This document shows positions 26,952 to 35,534 of a DNA stretch of 64,000 nucleotides, one piece after another. This DNA comes from Opimibacter sp041746735 (GTDB lineage Bacteria > Bacteroidota > Bacteroidia > Chitinophagales > Saprospiraceae), in NCBI GenBank assembly GCA_041746735.1, contig JBGTGP010000021.1, positions 81,394 through 145,393 of the forward strand, written 5' to 3'. Every line of letters starts with the position of its first letter. Position 1 is the first letter of the stretch. The position numbers were made by a program, and so were the translations under genes. The notes below the pieces were generated by a model, which was given only the letters and a program-made list of their open reading frames with translations, was not told the DNA's origin and searched no databases.

Positions 26952-27965
26952 ATGGAAACTAAGTTGTTTATGGGATGTGATATTGCCCAGGATTCCTTTT
27001 CTTATTGTCTCAGGAGCAGCAAAGAGATTTTGCTTGAGGGAACGGTGGAGAACAACGCCAAAGCCATTCAACGCTGGCTATCCTCTCTAAAACGTACTCA
27101 CAAGATGGATCTCTCTACGATGGTATTCTGCCTCGAGCATACCGGGGTCTATGGCATGATTTTGATGCGAACTCTTCACCTCCGATCATTGATCGTCTGT
27201 GTGGAAGGTGCGGCCACTATCAAGCTCTCACTTGGTTTGCAACGAGGCAAGAATGATCGTGTGGATGCCCAACGTATCGCTGAGTATGCCATGCGTTATA
27301 CCGACCGGCTGAAACAATGGACACCTAAACGGGAGGTTCTGGTGAAATTACAGCTTCTTACGGGTTTGCGTTCCCGCTTGATTAAGGCCCGTAACGTGCT
27401 CACCAGTCACACAAAAGAGGCTGGAAAGTTCCTCGGCAAGCAGGAGTATATGCTGCTTAAAAAGGGCACACAGGAATCATTGAAAGGGATAGAGGTCAAC
27501 CTCAAAAAGGCGGATGAGGCAATTGAAGCTTTAATAAAGAGTGATGAAACCCTTAAAAGACTAAGCGATTTGGTAACCTCTGTGGATAGTGTTGGTATGG
27601 TGACCTGTGCGGCAATCCTGGTTAGGACAAATGAATTTCAAGACATAAGGGAGGCAAAGAAATTCGCTTGTACAGCAGGGTTGGCCCCCTTTGAGCATTC
27701 CTCGGGTAAAAGTGTCCGAGGTAAAACACGAGTTAGCCATAGAGCTCATAAGGATCTGAAAACACTGCTCCACATGTGCGCTATTGGCGCCATTAGCAGA
27801 AAAGGCGAAATGCAGGATTTTTACCAAAGAAAGGTTGGTCAAGGAAAGAACAAAATGGTAGTCTTAAATGCGGTAAGAAACAAGCTGGTACACCGTGTTT
27901 TTGCCGTGGTCCGTGATGGGGTTATGTATCAAAAAAATTATCAATACAATTTGGTTTTGTCATAG
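26952..27965 (+). CDS. IS110-family transposase (DEDD recombinase)
   Basis: A 337-residue transposase. The RuvC-like DEDD site is visible as Asp10 (GCDIAQ), Glu62 (LEHTGVYG), and Asp102/Asp105 (KNDRVDAQRIAEY). The C-terminal Transposase_20 domain contains VDSVGMVTCAAIL and GLAPFEHSSGKSVRGKTRVSHR, with the catalytic serine at 250 or 251. All key residues and the full length are present, so it may be active. Elements of this family use a bridge RNA to choose donor and target; a structured region precedes this gene. Confidence 0.93.
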   Translation: METKLFMGCDIAQDSFSYCLRSSKEILLEGTVENNAKAIQRWLSSLKRTHKMDLSTMVFCLEHTGVYGMILMRTLHLRSLIVCVEGAATIKLSLGLQRGKNDRVDAQRIAEYAMRYTDRLKQWTPKREVLVKLQLLTGLRSRLIKARNVLTSHTKEAGKFLGKQEYMLLKKGTQESLKGIEVNLKKADEAIEALIKSDETLKRLSDLVTSVDSVGMVTCAAILVRTNEFQDIREAKKFACTAGLAPFEHSSGKSVRGKTRVSHRAHKDLKTLLHMCAIGAISRKGEMQDFYQRKVGQGKNKMVVLNAVRNKLVHRVFAVVRDGVMYQKNYQYNLVLS

Positions 27966-27976
27966 AAAACGCTCAA

Positions 27977-28175
27977 CGACCTTGGATTTTTCTGTGAGTC
28001 TAAGATTGAACTGGTACGCGAAACAGGAAAATTTTATGAAATCCAGCCGGATCAAAAGGTGACTGAGCGGAGTCGAAGGCACCTTTCCAGCCGGATCAAA
28101 AGGTGATTAACCATACTTCGCAGCCGGAGGCTGCTAAGTATGGCGATGGTGGAGCCGTAAGCACCCCCTCATTTT
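27977..28175. other. Spacer after IS110 with a 21-bp direct repeat
   Basis: A 21-bp sequence beginning TCCAGCCGGATC is present at 28042-28062 and exactly again at 28086-28106. A GCAGCC-gga-GGCTGC hairpin follows near 28119. No gene seen. Confidence 0.55.
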
Positions 28176-28850
28176 TTATAGTCCCTTATCTCTGATCTTA
28201 ACGTCAAATATGTCCCTCGGGAGGAAATATTCCTTTTCCCCCTCCTCATCCCCATATTCTTCATCTTCGGGTGGCCGCACTTCGTCTTCTTCGATGTCAT
28301 GCCGGTACACCCAGGCCAAAACAATACCTGCAATTCCGCCAAGTAAATGACTTTCCCAGGAGATACCCTCCTTGCCAGGAATAATCCCTTCAAAAAATCC
28401 GGCATATAGGACCAGGATGATCAGGGCCAGCACTATGGACTTGACATTCCTTCGAAACAATCCTGTCCAAAACACCAGTGACACCATGCCATACACCACC
28501 CCGCTAAGACCTATATGATACGAATTGGGATGAGCAAATATCCAAACCCCAAGACCTGACAGCACATACAACCAGGCCATGCTCCGTAATGCAATTCGGG
28601 GATAGAAGGTAAAAACCACCGCACTCAACATCAGAAAGGATATCGAGTTATAAAATAAATGCTCCCAACTGCCGTGTATCAACGGAGATGTAAGTATACC
28701 CGGCAACCCTTCGATATAGCGGGGAAAAACACCCAGGCGAGTAAACTTCATACCCAGAACCAACTGGAGCAAATGGATAAGCCATAAAACGATTACAAAC
28801 CCGACAGGAAACCGTAATCGCCGAAAGAAGGTCGATATGTCCCTATCCAT
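28176..28850 (-). CDS. Rhomboid-family intramembrane serine protease
   Basis: A 224-residue membrane protease. The catalytic dyad is Ser116 in HIGLSGVVYG (GxSG) and His168 in SWESHLLGG. The family HGSWEHLFYNSISFLML segment, with the oxyanion-side residues, is at residues 59-75. Six hydrophobic segments can be counted. The last 35 residues are very acidic (DEEDE-type clusters) and cytosolic. It overlaps the upstream hypothetical gene by 8 bp, so the two are coupled. Substrates are unknown. Confidence 0.9.
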   Translation of the reverse strand: MDRDISTFFRRLRFPVGFVIVLWLIHLLQLVLGMKFTRLGVFPRYIEGLPGILTSPLIHGSWEHLFYNSISFLMLSAVVFTFYPRIALRSMAWLYVLSGLGVWIFAHPNSYHIGLSGVVYGMVSLVFWTGLFRRNVKSIVLALIILVLYAGFFEGIIPGKEGISWESHLLGGIAGIVLAWVYRHDIEEDEVRPPEDEEYGDEEGEKEYFLPRDIFDVKIRDKGL

Positions 28851-29634
28851 TCTGATGTTTCGGGTATCGACGGGCCACGATCCGGATAAATTCCTCGGCC
28901 ATTTTCAATCGCTTGGGATCCGACCAATGAAACTGCCGGGCAGGTCCGCTGAGCAACTTTTCACGGGCCTCGTCAAATGAATGAAGTGCATTGAGCTCAG
29001 CACAAGTCAAATCAAAAAGACTCTTATCCCCGCCAAACAACTCATTGAGCGTAAAGATGCGCTCATTGAGCCCCATTCCGGATTCAATACTTCCCAGAGG
29101 CACAGTGCTAAAACTCCCCGCCACTTCATCCCGGGTCAATACTTCAAATATTTTTACCAATGCTTCGCCCGAATCATCTGCCGTGATGGTATGAACCGTC
29201 TCCCTGACCTGCTCTTTGATCGTGATCTGTACCGGTGTTGATTCCTGGACAGGAACAGCAGGAGCAGGAATAGGCTCAAGTGGTCGCGAGACAATCGCCG
29301 GCTCTGGAATTTCTGTCTGGGCATGAACCTCAATGGGTTCTGGCTTTGGTGGATCTGGTATCACGAACCGGACCGGATCAGTCCCAGGTGGTTCTTTGCG
29401 TTGGACAGGTGGCGTCCGGTCGGCCATCTTAGGTGACGGACTGGGAGTATCAAGTCGGCTATGTGTGTCTTCAGCAGAGGTAATCTGCTCATCTGAGACC
29501 ACGTCATACAACTGGAGGATATATGATTTCATCAAATCCTTCTCCAGCCGGGACAGCGCATGCCCGTTTTCCTGATCGAGAAACGCCTGAATCTTCAGCA
29601 GCAGGCGGTTTGCTTTGTTCAAATTCATATTCAT
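28843..29634 (-). CDS. Hypothetical protein with Pro-rich linker, coupled to the rhomboid gene
   Basis: A 263-residue protein I do not recognise. Residues 1-50 are helical (MNMNLNKANRLLLKIQAFLDQ and LEKDLMKSYILQLYDVV). Residues 60-150 are rich in Pro, Glu and Thr and probably disordered. Residues 165-263 form a second folded region (LVKIFEVLTRDEV, LNERIFTLNELFGGDKSLFDLTCAELNALHSF) ending close to a Trp-rich WSDPKRLKMAEEF. There is no signal peptide or membrane helix. The tail resembles a conserved helical module of Bacteroidota cytosolic proteins, but no function can be given. The rhomboid start lies inside its 3' end. Confidence 0.7.
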   Translation of the reverse strand: MNMNLNKANRLLLKIQAFLDQENGHALSRLEKDLMKSYILQLYDVVSDEQITSAEDTHSRLDTPSPSPKMADRTPPVQRKEPPGTDPVRFVIPDPPKPEPIEVHAQTEIPEPAIVSRPLEPIPAPAVPVQESTPVQITIKEQVRETVHTITADDSGEALVKIFEVLTRDEVAGSFSTVPLGSIESGMGLNERIFTLNELFGGDKSLFDLTCAELNALHSFDEAREKLLSGPARQFHWSDPKRLKMAEEFIRIVARRYPKHQNG

Positions 29635-29765
29635 CTGTTAGGCCTCACAAGGTACATATTGTCCAATGTTTAATATGACACCAGGTCGGATAATATTGTG
29701 CAAACAGGTGATTTTCCTGCCGGAAAAGGCAGTTGTTGGCAGAACAATGCATATTTGCAGCCGGC

Positions 29766-30362
29766 ATGTTTCTCGAACCTTCATTTCACACCAAACGCAG
29801 AGGCTGGATCGAAGTGATCTGCGGCTCTATGTTTTCGGGCAAGACCGAGGAACTGATCCGCCGGCTCAAGAGAGTCAAGATTGCGGAACAGAAGGTGGAG
29901 ATCTTCAAACCCGCCCATGATACACGGTACAGTGTGACCGATGTAGTGAGCCATGATGCCAGGGCTATTCTGTCCAAACCCGTGGCTCACCCGGATGAAA
30001 TCCTGAAGGTCGACAATGCGATTGATGTGATTGGGATCGATGAGGCCCAGTTTTTTGATCAGCGGCTGACCGCTGTGTGCGAGGAACTGGCCCTGCGCGG
30101 ACATCGGGTGATCGTCGCCGGGCTGGACATGGATTTTAGAGGCCAACCTTTTGGGCCGATGCCAGAACTGCTGGCCGTCGCAGAGTACATCACCAAACTC
30201 CATGCGATCTGCAGCCATTGCGGAAATCTGGCCACCCATACCTATCGACTGACGACTGATGCCGAAACGGTAGTGCTCGGCGAAAAAGACATCTACGAAG
30301 CCCGGTGCCGGTATTGTTTCCATGAAGGCAATATTTTGAAACTGAAAACCAAACATCCCTGA
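29766..30362 (+). CDS. tdk: Thymidine kinase (type II, zinc-containing)
   Basis: A 198-residue salvage enzyme phosphorylating thymidine. ATG at 29766 (MFLEPSFHTKRRGWIEVICGSMFSGKTEEL) gives the normal bacterial length; the in-frame extension upstream is not conserved-looking. Visible are P-loop GSMFSGKTEEL, catalytic DEAQFFD, the lasso loop, and a structural zinc site made of CSHCG and CRYCF. It lies 35 bp upstream of purH on the same strand. Confidence 0.95.
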   Translation: MFLEPSFHTKRRGWIEVICGSMFSGKTEELIRRLKRVKIAEQKVEIFKPAHDTRYSVTDVVSHDARAILSKPVAHPDEILKVDNAIDVIGIDEAQFFDQRLTAVCEELALRGHRVIVAGLDMDFRGQPFGPMPELLAVAEYITKLHAICSHCGNLATHTYRLTTDAETVVLGEKDIYEARCRYCFHEGNILKLKTKHP

Positions 30363-30371
30363 ATCAAGCAC

Positions 30372-30379
30372 TACCTTTG
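30372..30379 (+). promoter_or_regulatory. Candidate -7 box for purH
   Basis: TACCTTTG matches TAnnTTTG exactly. Transcription would begin about 12 bases before the chosen purH start codon at 30398, which supports that start. Confidence 0.5.
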
Positions 30380-30397
30380 CCCCTCAACCATCCTCCC

Positions 30398-31927
30398 ATG
30401 TCACACGTCCAGCCCATCCGCAACGCGCTGATTTCCGTTTACCACAAAGAAGGCCTTGAGGATATCATCACTCTGCTCCAACAGCATCAGGTGACCCTGT
30501 ACAGTACGGGGGGCAGCCTGGAGTATATTCGTTCGCTGGGCGCTGATGCCCGGACGGTCGAAAGCCTCACCGGCTATCCTTCCATCCTGGACGGTCGGGT
30601 CAAGACATTACATCCCAAAATCTTTGGCGGCATTCTCGCCCGGCGTACAGAGGACCACCTCGCGCAACTGACAGATTACGGAATTCCCCCTATCGATCTC
30701 GTCATCGTGGACCTCTACCCTTTTGAAGATACGGTGAGGGCTACTGAAGATGAGCAGGCCATCATCGAAAAAATAGATATCGGAGGGATTTCCCTGATCC
30801 GTGCAGCAGCAAAAAATTACCAGGATGTCGTCATTGTCCCTTCGCGTTCAGAATATCCGATATTAAAATCCATCCTCGAAACCAAAGGAGCAGTGACAGA
30901 CCTTGCTGACCGGAAAAAATTAGCCGTCCGGGCATTTGGCGTTTCATCCCATTATGATTCAAAAATTTTTGGGTGGTTCAACAAAGAATCAGATGAACCG
31001 GGTCTCCGCATTTCAGAGACAATGGCCACACCATTGCGGTATGGAGAAAATCCACATCAGCAGGCCGTCTATTTTGGAAATCCGGAGGCCAATTTTTCAA
31101 AGCGGGCTGGTAAGGATCTTTCCTACAACAATCTGGTCGACATCGATGCGGCAATCCGCCTGATGGCTGAATTTCAGCATGCCGCTCCCACATTTGCTAT
31201 CCTCAAACATACCAATGCCTGCGGGCTGGCAACACGAAGCACTACCCTGGAAGCCTGGACGGCCGCCCTTGCCGGTGATCCGGTATCCGCTTTCGGCGGT
31301 GTTCTGATCAGCAATACGCCTATCGATACTGATACCGCCAAAGCCATTGATGAACTCTTCTATGAAGTGCTGATCGCACCCTCCTTTACCCCTGAGGCAT
31401 TTGAAAAACTCAAAGCCCGAAAAAACCGGATCCTCCTTCAACTCCATTCCTATCCCGAAAACCGGCAGCAGATCAAATCCCTTCTGGATGGATTTATAAT
31501 GCAGGAAATGGATAGCGTCACAGAGGATCCCTCCACGATCATAGAGGCCACCCATCGCAAACCCACTCCACAGGAAATGGCCGATCTGCTCTTTGCCAAC
31601 AAATGCGTGAAGCATCTCAAATCAAATGGTATTGCTCTCGTTAAAAATGCGCAGCTAATAGGAATGGGCTGTGGCCAGACTTCCCGGGTAGATGCGCTTC
31701 AACAGGCGATAGCAAAAGCGAAGGCTTTCGGCTTTGATACTGCGGGAAGTGTTATGGCGTCTGAGGCATTTTTCCCTTTTCCGGATTGTGTGCAAATCGG
31801 TGATCAGGCCGGTATCACGGCCGTGATTCATCCCGGAGGATCTGTAAAGGATCAGGACAGTATCGATTATTGCAATAAAGCCGATATGGCCATGCTGATT
31901 ACGGGGTTCAGACATTTTAAGCATTAA
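30398..31927 (+). CDS. purH: Bifunctional AICAR transformylase / IMP cyclohydrolase
   Basis: A 509-residue enzyme for the last two steps of IMP synthesis. The N-terminal MGS-like cyclohydrolase domain (residues 1-190) shows NALISVYHKEGLEDI, STGGSLEYIRSLG and GRVKTLHPKIFGGIL. The C-terminal transformylase shows LRYGENPHQQAVYFG, LKHTNACGLA with the Lys-His pair, and EAFFPFPDC. The start at 30398 is favoured by the promoter box at 30372-30379. Confidence 0.95.
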   Translation: MSHVQPIRNALISVYHKEGLEDIITLLQQHQVTLYSTGGSLEYIRSLGADARTVESLTGYPSILDGRVKTLHPKIFGGILARRTEDHLAQLTDYGIPPIDLVIVDLYPFEDTVRATEDEQAIIEKIDIGGISLIRAAAKNYQDVVIVPSRSEYPILKSILETKGAVTDLADRKKLAVRAFGVSSHYDSKIFGWFNKESDEPGLRISETMATPLRYGENPHQQAVYFGNPEANFSKRAGKDLSYNNLVDIDAAIRLMAEFQHAAPTFAILKHTNACGLATRSTTLEAWTAALAGDPVSAFGGVLISNTPIDTDTAKAIDELFYEVLIAPSFTPEAFEKLKARKNRILLQLHSYPENRQQIKSLLDGFIMQEMDSVTEDPSTIIEATHRKPTPQEMADLLFANKCVKHLKSNGIALVKNAQLIGMGCGQTSRVDALQQAIAKAKAFGFDTAGSVMASEAFFPFPDCVQIGDQAGITAVIHPGGSVKDQDSIDYCNKADMAMLITGFRHFKH

Positions 31928-32088
31928 TCTGTTTTCCTTCATATTTAAAAAAAATTGAAAAGTAATTACCTTGCACATAATTATTAAAACGAGAAGCCAC
32001 CTATTGGCAGAATTGTAGTACTTTGAATTCTAAATCATTCTAATTTTAATCCCAATGAAATCATTTCTTCATGCTTCCTTTGCAATAA

Positions 32089-33936
32089 TTGTGTGTGTGT
32101 GTGTGTGTGTGTTGTACCGTCTTCCTATCATGCAGACACAATGCTCTTCTAGATGGTGACCTTCAACCGGATCTTCTCAATCAGCCTGCAATTCCGGTTA
32201 ACATATGGCAAGGTTTTCGGTCCAAAATCATTCCCATTTCTTCGTCCCCCCGGGTATCATCTGTCATGAAACCATATTTACGTCGATATGCTGGTCATCG
32301 AACATCTTCTATACTCCATATTGACAGTTTGCATCTGGATTACCTTGTTCGGATAGAGATTCCTGATACGCTCGGCTACGATGTTACCTACGTGTATACA
32401 GCTTATATTGGTAGTTCGATTCCACATACCTATTTTAATTTGTACCTGGAAGAATATGCGTCAGGCACCTTGAGTGATCCTTATGTACTGATGTACCGAT
32501 TTGATACACCCGTTTCTTTGGCATTTCAATCCAATCCTACGGCCATTGACTCTTTTGTCGGGGCGGTGTCCAAGCACGAAATGGATGTTATGTTTGGTAG
32601 CGGCACAAGGGATTGCTGCGATCTGGCATCCATTGCCCGCTGCTGGGAGATTGTCTTTGGTGAACCCCTGGATGTTGTCATTTTAGATCCGACCAACCCA
32701 TCGAATCCAGGCGGGCCGGGACAAGGAGGTGGTACTACAGGCCCAAGACCTCCGGGCACAGGTACCCTGCCGGGTGGCTGGGATGGAAATACGAGCACCG
32801 ATTCAGGACCAGGAGGAGGTTCAGGTGGTAGCGCACCGACTGGGTGCTGGGTAGCTAGTCATGAGAGCATTACGATTCCCGGAGCGTGGTGGTTTTATTG
32901 GGATGAGGGATGTGATGGTATTCCAGATCCCAAAGATATAACTTTTGCTCCTTCAGGCGGAGAAGTGCTTTCATCCTTTGGCGCAGGTAACTACACGGAG
33001 TGTATCCGATTACTCATTGCCTGCCAGTTTCTGAGCAGTCCTCCAACGCCTGATCCGAATCAATTGACTTTCAGCGAAAAACTAGCGCTGGACCTGGGCT
33101 TTGAATTTGCGACGGAGGAATATGACGATATAGTGGAATGCCTGGACAAGAGCAAAGCTGTGTCTTTACTTATTACCCAACTTTTGCAGCCAGGTGCACT
33201 GACCCAGGCTTGTGAGGGTAATACGTCGCCCAAAGATATGATTCATGATGCCTTATTGGCCGGATGTGCTGGAACCGGACTAACCAAAGATCAGTTTCTT
33301 GAAACCCTGAGTAGTTTATTTGATATTATCCACAAACAATCAAGCTTTATATCGGATTGCCCGTTATACGACTGTGTCTTTGAGCGTATGAGAACAGGAG
33401 ACCTACATACTCCCTTTATTTGTGATTTGCTAAGTGAATTTGACAGTCCGGATAATTTTATTTTAATCATGGATGCAACTCATTTTAGCCAATCAGGTCT
33501 AAATCCGACGGCAGCTGCAGTAACGAAACTCAACAAAAATAGTGGTGGCCCTTTTTCCATTCTTATGCGTATTAATTCAGCGCATTGTGGAAACAACTCG
33601 ATACTCACAATATTTGAAACTCTCCAGCATGAATTAGTGCATGCGGATATATTCAGAAGATTATCTGAATATTACACTCTTGATTTTATCAATACGCTTG
33701 AAATACAGCAAGCATTACATCAATTAACTCTAGAAGAATTTGGCCCCAATGCAACTCCTGAACAACATGCTCTTATGCTGGAATATTATCTGGATCAAAT
33801 GGCGCAAAGCTTACTAGATGCCAATAATGGCGTTGGCACTCTACAATTATTTAAAGATTTTATCCTAAATGGCTTTCCCGAGTCTGTTCTTCAAGTATGC
33901 GGATATAGTATAACGGAAGTAATTATACCTATTTGA
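32089..33936 (+). CDS. Putative zinc-metallopeptidase lipoprotein, signal peptide split by a (GT)11 tract
   Basis: As sequenced this open frame begins at a non-ATG codon (TTG 32089) inside a dinucleotide tract and codes 615 residues. The natural ATG at 32055 (MKSFLHASFAII) is out of frame by one base; with one more GT unit it would run on through a hydrophobic Val-Cys stretch to VFLSC, a lipobox-like site. The mature part begins RHNALLDGDLQPD. A Gly/Pro-rich linker (about residues 200-250) separates two regions. Near residue 510 ETLQHELVHADIF holds an HExxH zinc-binding motif, suggesting a peptidase; no family was recognised. An IS630 element begins about 9 bp after the stop, so the 3' end may have been affected. 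Confidence 0.65.
   Translation: MCVCVCVCCTVFLSCRHNALLDGDLQPDLLNQPAIPVNIWQGFRSKIIPISSSPRVSSVMKPYLRRYAGHRTSSILHIDSLHLDYLVRIEIPDTLGYDVTYVYTAYIGSSIPHTYFNLYLEEYASGTLSDPYVLMYRFDTPVSLAFQSNPTAIDSFVGAVSKHEMDVMFGSGTRDCCDLASIARCWEIVFGEPLDVVILDPTNPSNPGGPGQGGGTTGPRPPGTGTLPGGWDGNTSTDSGPGGGSGGSAPTGCWVASHESITIPGAWWFYWDEGCDGIPDPKDITFAPSGGEVLSSFGAGNYTECIRLLIACQFLSSPPTPDPNQLTFSEKLALDLGFEFATEEYDDIVECLDKSKAVSLLITQLLQPGALTQACEGNTSPKDMIHDALLAGCAGTGLTKDQFLETLSSLFDIIHKQSSFISDCPLYDCVFERMRTGDLHTPFICDLLSEFDSPDNFILIMDATHFSQSGLNPTAAAVTKLNKNSGGPFSILMRINSAHCGNNSILTIFETLQHELVHADIFRRLSEYYTLDFINTLEIQQALHQLTLEEFGPNATPEQHALMLEYYLDQMAQSLLDANNGVGTLQLFKDFILNGFPESVLQVCGYSITEVIIPI
32091..32112 (+). repeat. (GT)11 microsatellite inside the signal-peptide coding region
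   Basis: Eleven perfect GT units directly after the twelfth codon of the frame starting at ATG 32055. Changes of +1 or -2 units bring that ATG into frame with the 615-codon frame downstream. Confidence 0.95.
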
Positions 33937-33944
33937 GTATGAAA

Positions 33945-35011
33945 TGTCCATTTAATTCCAATCAATGATTTGGAAATTATATGTAATCAGACGATTCAAA
34001 TCTGATCTGTAGTCATTTAGGTTATTGAAGAAATTCATCAAATTCTCCTTGAATTTCTGATATGTGTCAAAATAGAAATTATTTATTCGCTCTCTTTTCA
34101 TAAAGCCCCAAATTCTCTCTATCAGGTTTAAATTGGGTGAATATGAGGGCAGAGGCATCCATACAAACTTTGGATGCTCTTGCAGCCACTCCTTTAATAA
34201 CTTGCATCTGTAGTATCTGGCATTATCTCCAATGAGATAGATCCTCTTCTTGAAGACGTTCTTCGCTTCGATTTTCTCTAATAAGCAAATAGTGCTTTGC
34301 GCATTGACCATGTCAGCAAAATCAACTTGAATATCTGTAGGATCAACGCCATTCATTGCACCATTTATGTTCACTCGCTGTCGTCCGCTATTCGAAGGCA
34401 TTGCATACTCTTTACCTTTCTCTATCCACCCATATCCTGCTCGTGTATTATGCGTAGGATGTGTAGCATCCAGGAAATAAAGAGCCTCTGTCTCCTTCAA
34501 CTGCTTTCGTAGCTTTTTGAGTTTAGCCGCAAATCGTCTCTGAAGATCGGCATCTGCTTTTCCCGGCAACACTTTTGTCTTTTTATACACGAAACCCAGG
34601 CGTTTCAGCATTGCGTTTACTGCACTCCGGGACATTTTCACGTTGAACCTCTCAAGCAAGTATGTCTGAATTTCCCTGGTGTCCTTATATAAATGAGAAG
34701 ATAACTCCTTCCTAAGATTGCGTTCTTGCTTGGGGGTCAGAAAACCGGACCTGCCCTTATAATAAAATAGCGTCAGGCCTTCTGGTCCGCTCTCATCATA
34801 TAATTTATGAACCCGTTGGACCATCTTTTCGCTTATCCCCAGGATACCACTAATCTGTTGATGGGTATACCCATCATCCAGTGCTATTACAATAGCACAG
34901 CGTATGTAGATTTTCTTTATCTTGGTCTCGCGGCGTAGTTCCTCGATCACAAGACGATCTTGTGGCCTTAGTTTCACGCATTAAAAATAATCATTATATT
35001 TGAACTGGACA
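33945..35011 (-). mobile_element. IS630-family insertion sequence
   Basis: Imperfect terminal inverted repeats TGTCCATTTAA (33945-33955) and the complement of 35001-35011 (TGTCCAGTTCA) match at 9 of 11 positions and flank one transposase gene. The transposase stop codon lies within the left terminal repeat. The outermost bases and TA target duplication could not be fixed with confidence. Confidence 0.75.
33952..34977 (-). CDS. IS630-family DDE transposase
   Basis: A 341-residue single-frame transposase with a GTG start at 34977. The N-terminal 130 residues hold paired helix-turn-helix regions (YTHQQISGILGISEKMVQRV and MSRSAVNAMLKRLGF). The DDE catalytic triad is Asp in LYFLDATHPTHN, Asp in YLIGDNARYY, and Glu in SPNLNLIERIWG, the usual IS630/Tc1-mariner DDE/D spacing. 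It is intact and may be functional. The element is more AT-rich than the core genes and marks the start of an accessory stretch. Confidence 0.93.
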   Translation of the reverse strand: MKLRPQDRLVIEELRRETKIKKIYIRCAIVIALDDGYTHQQISGILGISEKMVQRVHKLYDESGPEGLTLFYYKGRSGFLTPKQERNLRKELSSHLYKDTREIQTYLLERFNVKMSRSAVNAMLKRLGFVYKKTKVLPGKADADLQRRFAAKLKKLRKQLKETEALYFLDATHPTHNTRAGYGWIEKGKEYAMPSNSGRQRVNINGAMNGVDPTDIQVDFADMVNAQSTICLLEKIEAKNVFKKRIYLIGDNARYYRCKLLKEWLQEHPKFVWMPLPSYSPNLNLIERIWGFMKRERINNFYFDTYQKFKENLMNFFNNLNDYRSDLNRLITYNFQIIDWN

Positions 35012-35534
35012 AATCTTTTTGTGATTGGTATATAAGCATATTTTCAACGAAATTGCCTTCAAATTGGGTCTGTATTGCTATAGTTTTGTTGAGGGAATAG
35101 CAATCCATAGAGGCTTAAATAGAATTGAGCATAATTAAAGAGACGATGGTGGAAAGCGGCTCATAGGAGATTTTACATTTTCGATGTATCAACCCAATCA
35201 ATAGTCGAAACAATGCTTTATAAAATTGACAAATCTGCGTTAATCTAATCAACTACTTAAATCATATGAGAACTAAATTAATAACAGCAATTTTAACACC
35301 TTTAGTATTCATAATAATACAGGTTATTTTATATATAGTTAATATTCACATATGTGTTTTTAGATTTATTTTGTTTGAACATTTGCTTTACTATTATTAA
35401 AAATTAATATACCTCCACCAGCTCACCAGGCATTAATATTTAATAATATTTATGGGCAATTAATTCAATTCGATAAATTCAAATAAGAGAATTTATTGAC
35501 TGATCTAGTTGCTCAAAATTTTAAATAAAGTATT
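35012..35534. other. AT-rich spacer without a convincing gene
   Basis: Strongly AT-rich. The only notable frame is a 44-codon hydrophobic one at 35266-35400, not supported by any family resemblance. Confidence 0.5.

Larger units (their letters stand above)
26774..27976 (+). mobile_element. IS110-family insertion sequence (approximate limits)
   Basis: The element contains one transposase gene preceded by about 180 bp of structured non-coding DNA and followed within a few bases by one end. TTGAGCGTTTT at 26817-26827 and its exact complement at 27966-27976 bracket the transposase. A larger hairpin (26774-26784 with 26831-26841) surrounds the left copy. IS110 elements usually lack long terminal inverted repeats and target-site duplications, so the exact ends cannot be fixed without an empty site. 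Confidence 0.75.

Noticed and set aside
35266..35400. 44-codon hydrophobic frame starting MRTKLITAILTPLV
   Set aside because: Ile/Leu/Phe-rich composition is expected from AT-rich DNA; no promoter or conserved context was seen.
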